From JACVRN01 sp036389255 (GTDB lineage: Bacteria; Acidobacteriota; Blastocatellia; Pyrinomonadales; Pyrinomonadaceae), in the NCBI GenBank assembly GCA_036389255.1, contig DASVQI010000038.1, positions 274,742 through 338,741 of the forward strand: a DNA stretch of 64,000 bases, written 5' to 3'. Under the pieces are notes generated by a model that saw only the letters and a list, made by a program, of their open reading frames with translations, was not told the origin of the DNA and did not search any database. The stretch's first letter is position 1; each line of letters opens with the position of its first letter. The position numbers were made by a program, and so were the translations under genes. Shown piece after piece: positions 25,192 through 34,409 of this stretch.

Positions 25192-25635
25192 CTATCTTCT
25201 TCCGACCGACCGGTGCTCTACCATCAGGCAGCGATCCTGCACAACCTTTATGCCCTCGCGCGCCAGAGCTTCGGCCACCTCGTCGTTGCGAATGCCGGAC
25301 TGCATCCAGACCGCTTTGGGCTTCTTGCCGAGTATGTCATCCAGATGGCCCGCCACATCCTCCGGGCGTCGAAAGACATTGACCAGGTCAATCTCGCCCG
25401 GCACCTCCGCAAGCTTTCGATAAACCTTCTGCCCTAGAATCTCCGTCACATTAGGATAATAAACGGGCACGGGTATGACTTCGAACCCGGCCTGAGCCAT
25501 GTACTGCGGGACGTAGAAGGCGGGCTGAAATGATTGCGCTTCGGTTTTGATGCCAAGCACGGCTATGCGCCGGGTATCAGCCAACAGACTCCTGATGCCC
25601 TCGGCATCGTCAACAAGGTTGTTTCGCCAGTTCAT
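25192..25635 (-). CDS. CoA-binding domain protein (YccU-like)
   Basis: A 147-residue CoA_binding_2 protein: IAVLGIKTEAQSFQPAFYVPQYMAQAGFEVIPVPVYY, a Rossmann-like half, then GEIDLVNVFRRPED and a KKPKAVWMQSGI segment followed by GIKVVQDRCLMVEH. Such proteins bind CoA and resemble the CoA-binding part of succinyl-CoA synthetase; their role is unclear. GGGGAAG precedes the ATG. It appears monocistronic. Confidence 0.85.
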   Translation of the reverse strand: MNWRNNLVDDAEGIRSLLADTRRIAVLGIKTEAQSFQPAFYVPQYMAQAGFEVIPVPVYYPNVTEILGQKVYRKLAEVPGEIDLVNVFRRPEDVAGHLDDILGKKPKAVWMQSGIRNDEVAEALAREGIKVVQDRCLMVEHRSVGRR

Positions 25636-25701
25636 GTTCTCTTCCCCTATTATTTTTTTGTGTGGCTTCTAATTTAATCCTCATACACGGATTTGAAAAG
25701 C

Positions 25702-26997
25702 TCAGAGCTTCGTCTTTAGTATGAGAGTCTCGCGCAATTTTTCAGGCGACGCTACATTGCCCGCTCTATCGAATGCTCCCCACTGGCTGTTTGCCACGTA
25801 GTAGAAGTCGCCTCTGACCACAACTCCGAGCGTCGGCTCGTCAAACAGAGGATTGTTGGCTTCTATGATTTTGAGTCCTTCCGCGCGCTTCAAATCTGCG
25901 CTGAGAGAGATACGCACCACCCTGTGCGGGCGCGTGCCGTTCTGTATGGCTATGAGGCTCCCTCTGTAGAAGTATAGGCCGTCAATCCCCAGCAGCACCA
26001 CGTTCAGCCCGGCGGAAAGCTGCGTCAGGCTCCGAGTCTTCAAGTCATAAACGAAAAGCCCTTTAGAGTAATCTGCAAGAAAGAGACGGCTTTCGTTGTC
26101 ATCGAAGGCCAGCCCCTGCGGGGAAACGAAAGGCGCGCCTTCAATCAAAGGCTCAAGCTGCGCGCTCGTCTCTCTGAGAACATATAGAGCCGGTGTCAGG
26201 CTGTCCGTAACGAACACTTCCCCGCGAGAGCTCAAAGCGAGGTCGCCAAGCCAGTGTGGCTTGGGGCTGTTCGGCAGAGTGTACTTACCCGTGAGCTTTC
26301 CCGTTCTCAAGTCGAATTTCAGAACTCCCGATTGCCCGTCATCTTCTTTGCGGTAATTCATCATCTGCGGAACTGCGGCAGTGGCGACCCACAGGTGACG
26401 GCGTTTAGCGTCCACCTTCATGCCCATCACGCTCCACAATCCGTCTCGTTCGGAGGCGAACTCTCTGGCTTGGCCGTCCCTGCTCACCCTGAAAATCTTT
26501 CGCGCGCGAACGCTGCTCACGTAAAAGAGGTCTTCCACGGAATCGTAGGCGACGCCTTCCGCAAGCAGCCCCTTTTCGTGAATCGTGAAGGCCGCAGAGC
26601 TTCTGCCGACGGGCGCTTTATTCGACTCAAAGCGCTTCAGAATCCGTCTGAACTCTTCCGTGTCCCTGATTGCATTGAAATCCTCGTCAGCACCGGCCCC
26701 GTAAACTAGCCCCATCTCCGCCACTCGCGCGAGTCCGTCCAGAGCCTCGCGCCTGTTTCCGTTGAGCGCATAAGCGCCCGCCAGATTGTAAAGCAGCGTA
26801 GGATTACCCGGCCGAAGCTCTACGGCGCGGAGCAGGTTCTCAAGATAGGCCGCGTAGTTCTTCTCTTTATAAGCCCGCGCCGCCTCCTGAGAGTAGTAGC
26901 GCACGTCTCTCACTTCCTGCGCGCTTAAGTGAGCATGCGTGAAGAGCAGGCATGCCGGAAGAAGCGTCGCAAGAGCCCATCTGCGAAGATGAAACAT
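25702..26997 (-). CDS. Exported TPR plus SMP-30/NHL-like beta-propeller protein
   Basis: A 431-residue protein with a signal peptide (cleavage probably after AHLSA, near residue 26). A short TPR segment (about 30-125) precedes a six-bladed-propeller-like region (about 135-430) with repeated LFYVSS, EVFVTDS and LFLADY strands. It resembles SMP-30/gluconolactonase or NHL proteins. No activity can be assigned; binding or lactone hydrolysis are options. AAAGGA precedes the ATG. The SnoaL-like gene lies 35 nt upstream on the same strand, so the two are probably co-transcribed. Confidence 0.72.
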   Translation of the reverse strand: MFHLRRWALATLLPACLLFTHAHLSAQEVRDVRYYSQEAARAYKEKNYAAYLENLLRAVELRPGNPTLLYNLAGAYALNGNRREALDGLARVAEMGLVYGAGADEDFNAIRDTEEFRRILKRFESNKAPVGRSSAAFTIHEKGLLAEGVAYDSVEDLFYVSSVRARKIFRVSRDGQAREFASERDGLWSVMGMKVDAKRRHLWVATAAVPQMMNYRKEDDGQSGVLKFDLRTGKLTGKYTLPNSPKPHWLGDLALSSRGEVFVTDSLTPALYVLRETSAQLEPLIEGAPFVSPQGLAFDDNESRLFLADYSKGLFVYDLKTRSLTQLSAGLNVVLLGIDGLYFYRGSLIAIQNGTRPHRVVRISLSADLKRAEGLKIIEANNPLFDEPTLGVVVRGDFYYVANSQWGAFDRAGNVASPEKLRETLILKTKL

Positions 26998-27032
26998 TCT
27001 CTATTCCTTTGTTGGCTTTTCGGCTTCTGAAC

Positions 27033-27662
27033 CTATTTACCCTTAGTCTTCAGGTATCTGTCGGGCAGAGGATTGTCCGTGCGCTCCGCTTCCCAGTAGA
27101 CGCTTACAATCCACCAGCGCTTGCCGTCGTTCATCAGTTGAATGCTGTTGATGCCGCGCATGAAGGGCGTCGGGTCTTCGGCCTTGTGCCGGGACTCGTA
27201 GGTGCTGAAGACGTGGGCTATGTGGCCGAACTGTTCCACGACTCGCGCCGCCTCTCGCTCGAAGAAGCCGTTCGTCTCAAGGTAACTCCCTGAAGATTTT
27301 ATGTAGCCGTCAACGTCCATGGCGCGGTATCCGAAGCCGCCTTCTTTCTTCGGGCCCACGGCCATAAGCCTTCCTTCGGGGATGAAGAGCGAGCGCATGC
27401 GATTCCAGTCGCGCTTCTTTCCGGCCGGGCCTGAGATAACGTCGTAGAGCGCGGCCAGAATAGCATCCATGGAAGCAACGTCTTCGGGCTTTGCCTGCGG
27501 AGGGGAAGCGACGGGTTCCGTCTTCTGTTGTGATTCCTGCTCGGTTGTCATAGTTGAAGCTCTCAGAGTGTTCTGGCCGTGACCGGCGCCAGTCAGGCTC
27601 AAGAGCAGAGCGACGGACGCGAGCCAGTGGATTGAGAATCCCTTGATTCCTTTATTGAACAT
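27033..27662 (-). CDS. Exported SnoaL-like (NTF2-fold) protein
   Basis: A 209-residue protein from the ATG at 27662 with AAAAGGTG upstream; a hydrophobic N-terminus (WLASVALLLSLTGAGHG) marks export. After a Gln/Pro/Ala-rich linker, residues 75-205 look like an NTF2/SnoaL fold (DAILAALYDVISGPAGKKRDWNRMRSLF, INSIQLMNDGKRWWIVSVYW). These domains bind small ligands or form enzyme scaffolds. The specific function is unknown. It is probably the first gene of a two-gene operon with the beta-propeller gene. Confidence 0.7.
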   Translation of the reverse strand: MFNKGIKGFSIHWLASVALLLSLTGAGHGQNTLRASTMTTEQESQQKTEPVASPPQAKPEDVASMDAILAALYDVISGPAGKKRDWNRMRSLFIPEGRLMAVGPKKEGGFGYRAMDVDGYIKSSGSYLETNGFFEREAARVVEQFGHIAHVFSTYESRHKAEDPTPFMRGINSIQLMNDGKRWWIVSVYWEAERTDNPLPDRYLKTKGK

Positions 27663-27885
27663 TGATGCGGGCACCTTTTCTTTTAGTTGGAAGAACAGCA
27701 TCAGCTTATGCAGCTTTCACCATGCTGTAAAGAATTAAAGTGTATGGAGACAGCTTTCAATAGAGCGCTTTCAAGAATTCGTATATCCGCACCGTTTTTT
27801 GCAAACTGCGGGAAAGCAACCGTAGAAGTGAAAGCTACATCTAGCTGATTGATTTACGAACTTTTGGAAGGGCTTCCCCAGGCTC

Positions 27886-28857
27886 ATGCGTCAAAGCTTC
27901 GTTCGTGAATATCTGCCGCATCTCATCACAGGCGCTCTCCTTTTAGGGGTGCTGTCTACGCTCTATACTGCCCCGCAGGTGGCCGACCCGAACTTCAACG
28001 CGCGCGTCAACGGGCCTACTTTTACCAAAGAGCATCCCGTCATAATCTTTGACGAAGGGCACCAGAACTTTCACACCTCCACGGGTCGTTACAAGCCCTT
28101 CGCAGACCTCATGACTAACGACGGCTATCGCATTGTGCCGAGCCGTGAGAAGTTTCACGGCGTGTTGCTGAGCGGCGGTCAGATACTCGTAATCGCCAAC
28201 GCTCAAGGGACGAATGACCGTGGCGACCGGGACGCCTTCACGGACGACGAGTGTGATGCAGTGCGCGACTGGGTCAACACGGGCGGCTCGCTACTGCTCA
28301 TCACCGATATTTATCCCACGGGAGCGGCTGCGTCGAACCTCGCGCGCCGCTTCGGCGTAGAGATGAGCAAGGGCTACACGGAAGACCCCGTCAATCACGT
28401 TTCGAACAGGGCAGGCGTGATTCTCTTCACGCGCGAGAAGGGATTAATCGGCCAGCATCCCATCACGGAAGGGCGCGGGCCGCAGGAGCGCATCAACAAG
28501 ATTATCACTTACACCGGACAATCCCTGAAAGGCCCTGAAGGAAGCGCGCCCTTACTTAAATTCTCGGACACGGCGGTTGACAGGCTGCCGGAGTTAATAG
28601 AGACGGAGAACCCGGACGGGCCTCCGCAGCAGACCATTCAATACAGCGACCCAGTCCCGGCGGCTGGCCGCTCGCAGGGCTTGGCCTTCAAGTATGGCAG
28701 GGGCCGCGTCGTCGTCATGGGCGAAGCCGGAGTGCTTTCGGCTCAGCTTCAGACGGACGGAGCGCTTGGCATGAACGACACGCGCGCGGACAATCGTCAA
28801 CTGACGCTGAACATCATGCACTGGCTTTCGGGAGTCATAGAGCCCGCCGGTCATTAA
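27886..28857 (+). CDS. Membrane-anchored DUF4350-like protein
   Basis: A 323-residue protein with one N-terminal transmembrane helix (about 12-28) and a large extracytoplasmic or cytoplasmic domain with class I glutamine-amidotransferase-like features (VIIFDEGHQNFH, QILVIANAQGTND, DWVNTGGSLLLITD, GRGRVVVMGEAG). It resembles DUF4350 or IFT52-like domains. No catalytic Cys is visible, so it may bind rather than react. The cupin gene follows 29 nt later. Confidence 0.62.
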   Translation: MRQSFVREYLPHLITGALLLGVLSTLYTAPQVADPNFNARVNGPTFTKEHPVIIFDEGHQNFHTSTGRYKPFADLMTNDGYRIVPSREKFHGVLLSGGQILVIANAQGTNDRGDRDAFTDDECDAVRDWVNTGGSLLLITDIYPTGAAASNLARRFGVEMSKGYTEDPVNHVSNRAGVILFTREKGLIGQHPITEGRGPQERINKIITYTGQSLKGPEGSAPLLKFSDTAVDRLPELIETENPDGPPQQTIQYSDPVPAAGRSQGLAFKYGRGRVVVMGEAGVLSAQLQTDGALGMNDTRADNRQLTLNIMHWLSGVIEPAGH

Positions 28858-28886
28858 TCTCAATCAATCGCCGGAGCTAAAGAATC

Positions 28887-29246
28887 ATGTATAAAGTAAA
28901 CCTTCAGGAGAAGCTTGACAGCTTCAGCGCGCACTGGCAGCCGAAGATAGTGGGCGAGCTGAACGGCCAGCTGGTTAAGCTGGTCAAGTTTCAGGGCCCC
29001 TTCGTCTGGCATCATCACGAGACGGAGGACGAGATGTTCATGGTGGTGCGAGGCCGCTTTCGCATGGAGTACAGAGACCGCGAAGTGTGGCTGGAAGAGG
29101 GCGAATTCATCATTGTCCCGCGCGGCGTAGAGCACCGCCCCGTCGCGGACGAAGAGGTTCACGTTCTACTGTTCGAGCCCGCCTCCACGCTCAACACCGG
29201 CAACACCGAGAGCGAAATGACCGTTAGAGAGTTGGAGAGAATTTAA
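28887..29246 (+). CDS. Cupin-domain protein
   Basis: A 119-residue single-domain cupin. Motif 1 is WHHHETEDEMFMVVRG and motif 2 ends PRGVEHRP, giving the expected His/Glu metal ligands. Small cupins act as isomerases, dioxygenases or binding proteins; the substrate is unknown. It follows the DUF4350-like gene closely on the same strand and may share its transcript. Confidence 0.88.
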   Translation: MYKVNLQEKLDSFSAHWQPKIVGELNGQLVKLVKFQGPFVWHHHETEDEMFMVVRGRFRMEYRDREVWLEEGEFIIVPRGVEHRPVADEEVHVLLFEPASTLNTGNTESEMTVRELERI

Positions 29247-29342
29247 ATAGAGGCTTTAGAACTGGACAAGCCATTAAGCGCAGTGTAAAAGAGTTGTTTT
29301 CAAACTGTAGCAACAACCGTTTCCGTAAGGGGTCTAGTCTTT

Positions 29343-30443
29343 ATGCTGCGCGCAGGTATCGTAGGGCTTCCCAACGTGGGCAAGTCCACTCTCTTTAACG
29401 CGCTCACGGCGCAATCGGCGGCGCTCGCCGCCAACTATCCTTTCGCCACCATTGAGCCGAACGTGGGCGTCGTGCCCGTGCCCGACGAGCGGCTTGAGCC
29501 ACTGGCGGCCCTTGTCAAAACCAAAACCATCATCCCCGCGACCGTGGAGTTTCTGGACATAGCGGGCCTCGTGCGCGGAGCCAGCAAGGGCGAAGGCTTG
29601 GGCAACCAGTTTCTGGCAAACATACGCGAGACGGACACGGTCGTTCAGGTCGTGCGCTGCTTCGAGAGCGAAGAGATAGTACACGTGGAAGGCTCCGTAG
29701 ACCCTCGCCGCGACATAGAGACGATTCAAATAGAGCTTGCTCTGGCCGACCTCTCAAGCGTAGAGCGACGACGCGAGCGCGCACAGAAGACAGTTAAGAG
29801 CGGCGACAAGCAGGCCCGCGCGGAGCTTGAGATTCTGGACAAGATTCAGCCCGTGCTCGAAGAGGGCAAGCCCGCGCGCGTCGTTGAATTGACAAAGGAA
29901 GAGCGCGTCGTCGCGCGCTCGCTGTTCCTGCTGACGACGAAGCCCACGATTTATGCCGCCAACGTAGATGAAGCCAGTCTTGCAGACCCTTCGGAGAACC
30001 CGCACGTTCGCACCGTGCGCGAGATAGCTGCGAGCGAGGGAGCGGAATGCGTCACTATCTGCGCGCAGTTAGAGGCGGAGCTGGTTGACCTTCCGCCCGA
30101 CGAGCGGCGTGATTATCTGGATGCGCTCGGCGTCAGTGGAAGCGGCGTTGATAGCTTAATCAAAAGCGCCTATCGCCTGCTCGGCCTCATGTCTTTTCTG
30201 ACGGCGGGCGAAAAGGAGGTACGGGCGTGGACTATTCCTGTAGGCACGCGCGCACCGCAGGCGGCCGGCACCATACACACGGACATAGAGCGCGGCTTCA
30301 TACGAGCCGAAGTTATAGGCTATGATGCGCTCATGCGTGCGGGCTCGATGGCTGCCGCGCGGGAGCAGGGGCTGTTGAGACTCGAAGGCAAAGAGTACGT
30401 CATGCAGGAAGGCGACGTTGTTCACTTCCGCTTCAACGTCTGA
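29343..30443 (+). CDS. ychF: Ribosome-binding ATPase YchF
   Basis: A 366-residue Obg-family P-loop protein, near the usual family length. G1 is GLPNVGKST (8-16), followed by FATIEPNVGVV, DIAGLVRGASKGEGLGN (G3) and the C-terminal TGS domain (GTIHTDIERGFIRAEV). YchF prefers ATP, binds ribosomes and acts in stress responses. AAGGGG precedes the ATG. No operon partner is evident. Confidence 0.96.
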   Translation: MLRAGIVGLPNVGKSTLFNALTAQSAALAANYPFATIEPNVGVVPVPDERLEPLAALVKTKTIIPATVEFLDIAGLVRGASKGEGLGNQFLANIRETDTVVQVVRCFESEEIVHVEGSVDPRRDIETIQIELALADLSSVERRRERAQKTVKSGDKQARAELEILDKIQPVLEEGKPARVVELTKEERVVARSLFLLTTKPTIYAANVDEASLADPSENPHVRTVREIAASEGAECVTICAQLEAELVDLPPDERRDYLDALGVSGSGVDSLIKSAYRLLGLMSFLTAGEKEVRAWTIPVGTRAPQAAGTIHTDIERGFIRAEVIGYDALMRAGSMAAAREQGLLRLEGKEYVMQEGDVVHFRFNV

Positions 30444-30512
30444 GATTTCCGCAGCCGGACGAACGAACAGGGGCCGCAGAAGTTTACAAAAAGAAGGGAA
30501 GGAAGCGCACGA

Positions 30513-30764
30513 ATGTATTCTCTCATCAGACTTGCGACTTTAATTCAGGAGACTTCGGGCGACGGTGGGATGAGCGTGGTGATGATTATCATCGCCGCCA
30601 TCATAGTTCTGATATGTCTTGCCATCTACATAGCCAGCCTCGTCTGGGTCTACCGCGATGCCAACCGGCGCGGCAAGAGCGGTATCCTTGTTGCGCTGCT
30701 CGTCGCACTAATCTCATGGCCCATAAGCTTGCTCGTCTGGCTCATAATACGGGACAAGGTCTAG
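30513..30764 (+). CDS. Small two-helix membrane protein
   Basis: An 83-residue protein with two predicted transmembrane helices (about 22-46 and 60-78) separated by a basic loop with a VYRDANRRGKSG motif. Such YRDA-RG small membrane proteins are common and uncharacterised. A GGAAGGA box precedes the start. The glycosyltransferase gene follows 37 nt later. Confidence 0.6.
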   Translation: MYSLIRLATLIQETSGDGGMSVVMIIIAAIIVLICLAIYIASLVWVYRDANRRGKSGILVALLVALISWPISLLVWLIIRDKV

Positions 30765-30801
30765 GCTCGCAGCCGTCACGACAAAGAGCTTTCTGGTAAA
30801 A

Positions 30802-32394
30802 ATGGCCCACGGCCCGGTGTCTATCAAACAGAAGCTTTCAGTCAGCTATAAGCGTCTGCTTGTGGCGCTGGCCGCGAGCGCCTGCCTCTTCGCTCTTTAC
30901 ATCGCAGGCATCTCGAAGAACCCGCCCGGTTTCTATCTGGACGAATCCAGCATCGCATACAACGCTTATCTGATGGCGCGCACGGGCGTAAGCGAAGAGG
31001 GTGTCGCGTGGCCCCTTTACGTTCGCTCCTACACAGGGCTGTTCAGCGTCTATGCCAATCCGACCTACATATACCTGCTGGCCGCCGTCTATCTCTTTTC
31101 TCCTGCGAGCATACTTGCCGCGAGACTTTTGAGCGCAAGCCTCGGGTTTGCTGCGGCTCTCTGTTTGGGGCTGCTGGCGTGGCGCATCAGTGGGCGCCGC
31201 ACTATAGGCGTCATAGTTGCTCTTATAGCCATGCTCACGCCTTGGCTCTTCGAGGTCAGCCGCCTGGTCTTCGAGGTGGCGCTCTATCCACTGACGCTCG
31301 CTCTCTTTCTTCTGGCGCTCCACAGGGCGCGCGCGAGGTGGTCATGGACGGACTGTGTGCTGGTGGCGGCAAGCCTCGGACTTCTGACCTACACTTACAC
31401 CATAGGCAGGCTGTTTGCTCCGCTTCTGGCCTTCGGGCTTCTCATTTTCGCGCGCAGCCGTCCGGCTTTGATTGGCGTCTTGAAGACGTGGCTTCTCTTC
31501 GGTGTGACGCTTCTGCCCCTCTTCATCTTCAACCGTCGGCATCCGGGCTTACTGACGGAAAGGTTCTATCTCATCTCCTACATCAAGCCGGAGAGCAGTT
31601 GGGGCCAGATAATACCGGAGTTCATCAGCCATTACTTTGACAACCTGAGCTTGTACAGCCTGCTGCTATCGGGCGACCCGAACCCGCGCCATCACGTCGC
31701 CGGGATGGGAAGCTTCCTGACGCCCGTTCTGGCGCTCTCGCTCTTCGGCATCTATCTGGTGCTCAAGTATCAATGGCGGGAATCATGGTGGCGGTTCATT
31801 CTGTACGGTCTGGTCATCTCCCCGGTTTCTGCGTCGCTGACGCTAGACCAGTTTCACACGCTACGAATGATTCCCTATCCGGTCTTCCTCATTGTGCTGG
31901 CGATTCCCGCGCTACAGAGGTTGATTGAAGGCAGAGTTGTCCGGCCCGCCGTCCCCACGAAAAAGAAGAAGGCAAAGAAGACGGAGACGGAGCCAGCTCC
32001 GCAAGTGTCGTTTCTTTCATTTCTGGCTCAGCGCAAGGTGCTGGTTGCCATACTTGCTCTTACTCTGGCGCAGGCTCTCTACTTTCAGTACCAGTTTCAC
32101 AGGGACGGCCCCGGCCGTGGCGCGGCCTTCGACGCGGGCTATAGTGACCTTTACAGAGAAGCGCTGGCGCAACCCGCGCGCCCAATCTATCTTGTTGACG
32201 GTATGTGGGGGCCGGCCTACGTGCACGCCTTCTGGTACGCTACCATTGACGGGCGCGGCACCTCGGACTTCGTTCATCTGGATTACGGGCAGCGCCCGCC
32301 GCCCGGTGCTCTGGTCATAAGCTCCGAAGATAAATGCACGCGTTGCCAGATTATTCTGAAGCGCGAGCAGTACCTGCTCTATCGCGCTCTCTGA
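30802..32394 (+). CDS. PMT/ArnT-like membrane glycosyltransferase
   Basis: A 530-residue polytopic membrane protein with about 10-12 transmembrane helices. Near the N-terminus the motif PPGFYLDESSIAYNAY carries the acidic pair expected in the first periplasmic loop of GT39/GT83-type enzymes, which use lipid-linked sugars. A Lys-rich cytoplasmic linker (TKKKKAKK) precedes the last membrane helix. The C-terminal 100 residues are soluble, with a CTRCQ motif. The acceptor (lipid or protein) is unknown. A strong terminator follows. Confidence 0.78.
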   Translation: MAHGPVSIKQKLSVSYKRLLVALAASACLFALYIAGISKNPPGFYLDESSIAYNAYLMARTGVSEEGVAWPLYVRSYTGLFSVYANPTYIYLLAAVYLFSPASILAARLLSASLGFAAALCLGLLAWRISGRRTIGVIVALIAMLTPWLFEVSRLVFEVALYPLTLALFLLALHRARARWSWTDCVLVAASLGLLTYTYTIGRLFAPLLAFGLLIFARSRPALIGVLKTWLLFGVTLLPLFIFNRRHPGLLTERFYLISYIKPESSWGQIIPEFISHYFDNLSLYSLLLSGDPNPRHHVAGMGSFLTPVLALSLFGIYLVLKYQWRESWWRFILYGLVISPVSASLTLDQFHTLRMIPYPVFLIVLAIPALQRLIEGRVVRPAVPTKKKKAKKTETEPAPQVSFLSFLAQRKVLVAILALTLAQALYFQYQFHRDGPGRGAAFDAGYSDLYREALAQPARPIYLVDGMWGPAYVHAFWYATIDGRGTSDFVHLDYGQRPPPGALVISSEDKCTRCQIILKREQYLLYRAL

Positions 32395-32456
32395 TAAGAA
32401 AGGAATTTCAAGAATTCGGATTTGAAAAGTTCGGTCGGATTTTGCATAAAAGGAGA

Positions 32457-32490
32457 GGGCGCAACGCTTCAATCGTGAAGCGTTGCGCCC
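32457..32490. terminator. Bidirectional Rho-independent terminator
   Basis: A perfect 15-bp stem (GGGCGCAACGCTTCA and complement) with loop ATCG lies between convergent genes. Flanking T/C- and A-rich stretches suit both directions. Confidence 0.8.
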
Positions 32491-32540
32491 CTTCCTCTTG
32501 GTAAGTACATGGTCAGGCTCTCTCTAGTCGAATCCCTTAA

Positions 32541-32756
32541 TTAGCGAAGCATTGCTCGAATGCCTACCAGAACCAAATATATGACGGCCACTACTATAGC
32601 CAGCTTGATAAGTCCCACCGCAAGGCCGAATACCATGCCGACTACGCCCACGGCGATTCCGGCTGCTGCCATCAACAGAGGAACGCCTACTATAAGTATA
32701 AAAAGCCCAAGGAGTATATAGCCTGCAATTTTTAACGGGTTGTTTGTTTCTCTCAT
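32541..32756 (-). CDS. Small hydrophobic two-helix membrane protein
   Basis: A 71-residue protein from the ATG at 32756 with CGGAG upstream; a TTG would add 45 polar residues without clear homology. It contains two strongly hydrophobic segments (about 9-45, Gly/Ala/Val-rich, and 46-66). No family is recognised. It is convergent with the glycosyltransferase and divergent from rarA. The 275-bp gap to rarA shows no other feature. Confidence 0.5.
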   Translation of the reverse strand: MRETNNPLKIAGYILLGLFILIVGVPLLMAAAGIAVGVVGMVFGLAVGLIKLAIVVAVIYLVLVGIRAMLR

Positions 32757-33031
32757 TTCCCACGCTCCGAAATTTTCTTCAATTCTGCGACGGCCCTGAC
32801 TCTCAGCTAAAACAGGCTTGAATCCCGGCCTGCCCTCATATACGCCGAAAGCCTCGCGCGCGTTCCAACTAAGTGTACCATCCTTTCTCAATATAAGGAG
32901 CGTTTCGCGGGTGACGCATCGCCTGCGGTTTATGCTAAGCTTTTCTTGAAAGAATTTCAGTTACCAGCTTATGCGCGGAGAGCGGCCTCTTTCGGGAGGC
33001 GCATCTTTGCATAAGAGCATTACAGAATGGC

Positions 33032-34348
33032 ATGCCGCGACGCACTACCAAAAATCTTTTCTCAGACGACGAGCCTGCGCCATCTGTGAACGACCCAACC
33101 TTCGCGCCTCTGGCCGAGAAGATGAGGCCGCGCACGTTGGAAGAGTTCGTGGGCCAGCACCATCTTGTGGGCGAAGGACGAGTGCTGCGCCGCCTGATAG
33201 AGGGTCGCGGGAGTCTGCCTTCGCTCATCCTGTGGGGTGCGCCCGGCACAGGCAAGACCACTCTGGCGAGGCTTCTGGCCGAGAGAAGCGGGGCGCGGTT
33301 CGTGCCGCTTTCGGCTGTCTTCTCAGGCGTCAAGGACGTGCGCGCGGCCATCGCGGAGGCGCGCGAGTTGAAGCGCGAAGGCGAGCGTACGGTTCTCTTC
33401 ATAGACGAGATTCACCGCTTCAACAAAGCGCAGCAGGACGCGCTGCTTCCGTCCGTAGAGGACGGCACCATCACGCTCATAGGCGCGACGACGGAGAATC
33501 CATCCTTCGAGGTGACGGGCGCGCTCCTTTCGCGCTCCAGAGTTCTTACGCTTCAGCCGCTCACGGAAGATGAAGTAGAGACTATCTTGCGTCGTGCTTT
33601 GTCGGACGAGGAGCGCGGGCTGGCCCATCTCAAGCCGGAAATCGCGGACGAGATTATTAAACGGCTGGCGCGTTCGGCTGCGGGAGATGCGCGCGTGGCG
33701 CTGGCCGCGCTGGAAGCTGCCGTGGAATCTACCGAGCCGGATAAGACGGGCGTGCGCCGCATCACCAACGAGACGCTCATGGAAGCTATGGGGCGCGCTC
33801 ATTATGCTTATGACAAGGGCGGCGAGGAGCATTACAATCTGGCCTCGGCGCTGATAAAGTCCCTGCGAAACTCCGATGTCAACGCGGCGCTCTACTGGCT
33901 GGCGCGGCTGATAGAAGGCGGCGCTGACCCAATCTTCATAGCGCGTCGGCTCTGCATACTTGCCTCAGAAGACATAGGGCTCGCAGACCCGCAGGCGATT
34001 GTGCAGGCGGCTTCGGCTGCCTCCATCACGCAGCTCATAGGCTTGCCTGAAGCGCTTTATCCGCTCTCGCAGGCCACTATTTATCTGGCGCGTGCTCCGA
34101 AATCAAATGCCGTCAAGCGGGCCTATTTCGCCGCGCTGGAGGATGCGGGCGAGACTGCGCGCGAGCCCGTGCCGCTTCATCTCCGCAACGCCATCACGCC
34201 ACTGATGCGCCGCGTCGGCTACGGCGGCGGCTATCGCTACGTACACTCAGACCCGCGCGCCAAAGAAGAGATGGCGTGCCTGCCCGAAAGCTTGCGGGGC
34301 CACGTCTATTATGAAGAAGACGCGGAAGGCGGCGACCATGAGTGCTGA
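33032..34348 (+). CDS. rarA: Replication-associated recombination ATPase RarA/MgsA
   Basis: A 438-residue AAA+ ATPase of the RarA/WRNIP1 family, which acts at stalled forks. It shows the MRPRTLEEFVGQHHLVG start, Walker A GAPGTGKTT, Walker B LFIDEIHRFNKAQQDALLP, the ATTENPSF sensor 1 block, and the conserved C-terminal LYWLARLIEGGADPIFIARRL region. Length agrees with the family. The ATG has only a weak Shine-Dalgarno. The methyltransferase gene follows about 60 nt later. Confidence 0.95.
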   Translation: MPRRTTKNLFSDDEPAPSVNDPTFAPLAEKMRPRTLEEFVGQHHLVGEGRVLRRLIEGRGSLPSLILWGAPGTGKTTLARLLAERSGARFVPLSAVFSGVKDVRAAIAEARELKREGERTVLFIDEIHRFNKAQQDALLPSVEDGTITLIGATTENPSFEVTGALLSRSRVLTLQPLTEDEVETILRRALSDEERGLAHLKPEIADEIIKRLARSAAGDARVALAALEAAVESTEPDKTGVRRITNETLMEAMGRAHYAYDKGGEEHYNLASALIKSLRNSDVNAALYWLARLIEGGADPIFIARRLCILASEDIGLADPQAIVQAASAASITQLIGLPEALYPLSQATIYLARAPKSNAVKRAYFAALEDAGETAREPVPLHLRNAITPLMRRVGYGGGYRYVHSDPRAKEEMACLPESLRGHVYYEEDAEGGDHEC

Positions 34349-34409
34349 GAGCATCCGCTTTCAGTTGGAATCCGTCTTACATTCTATTTTAACCAGAGGT
34401 GAACTATAG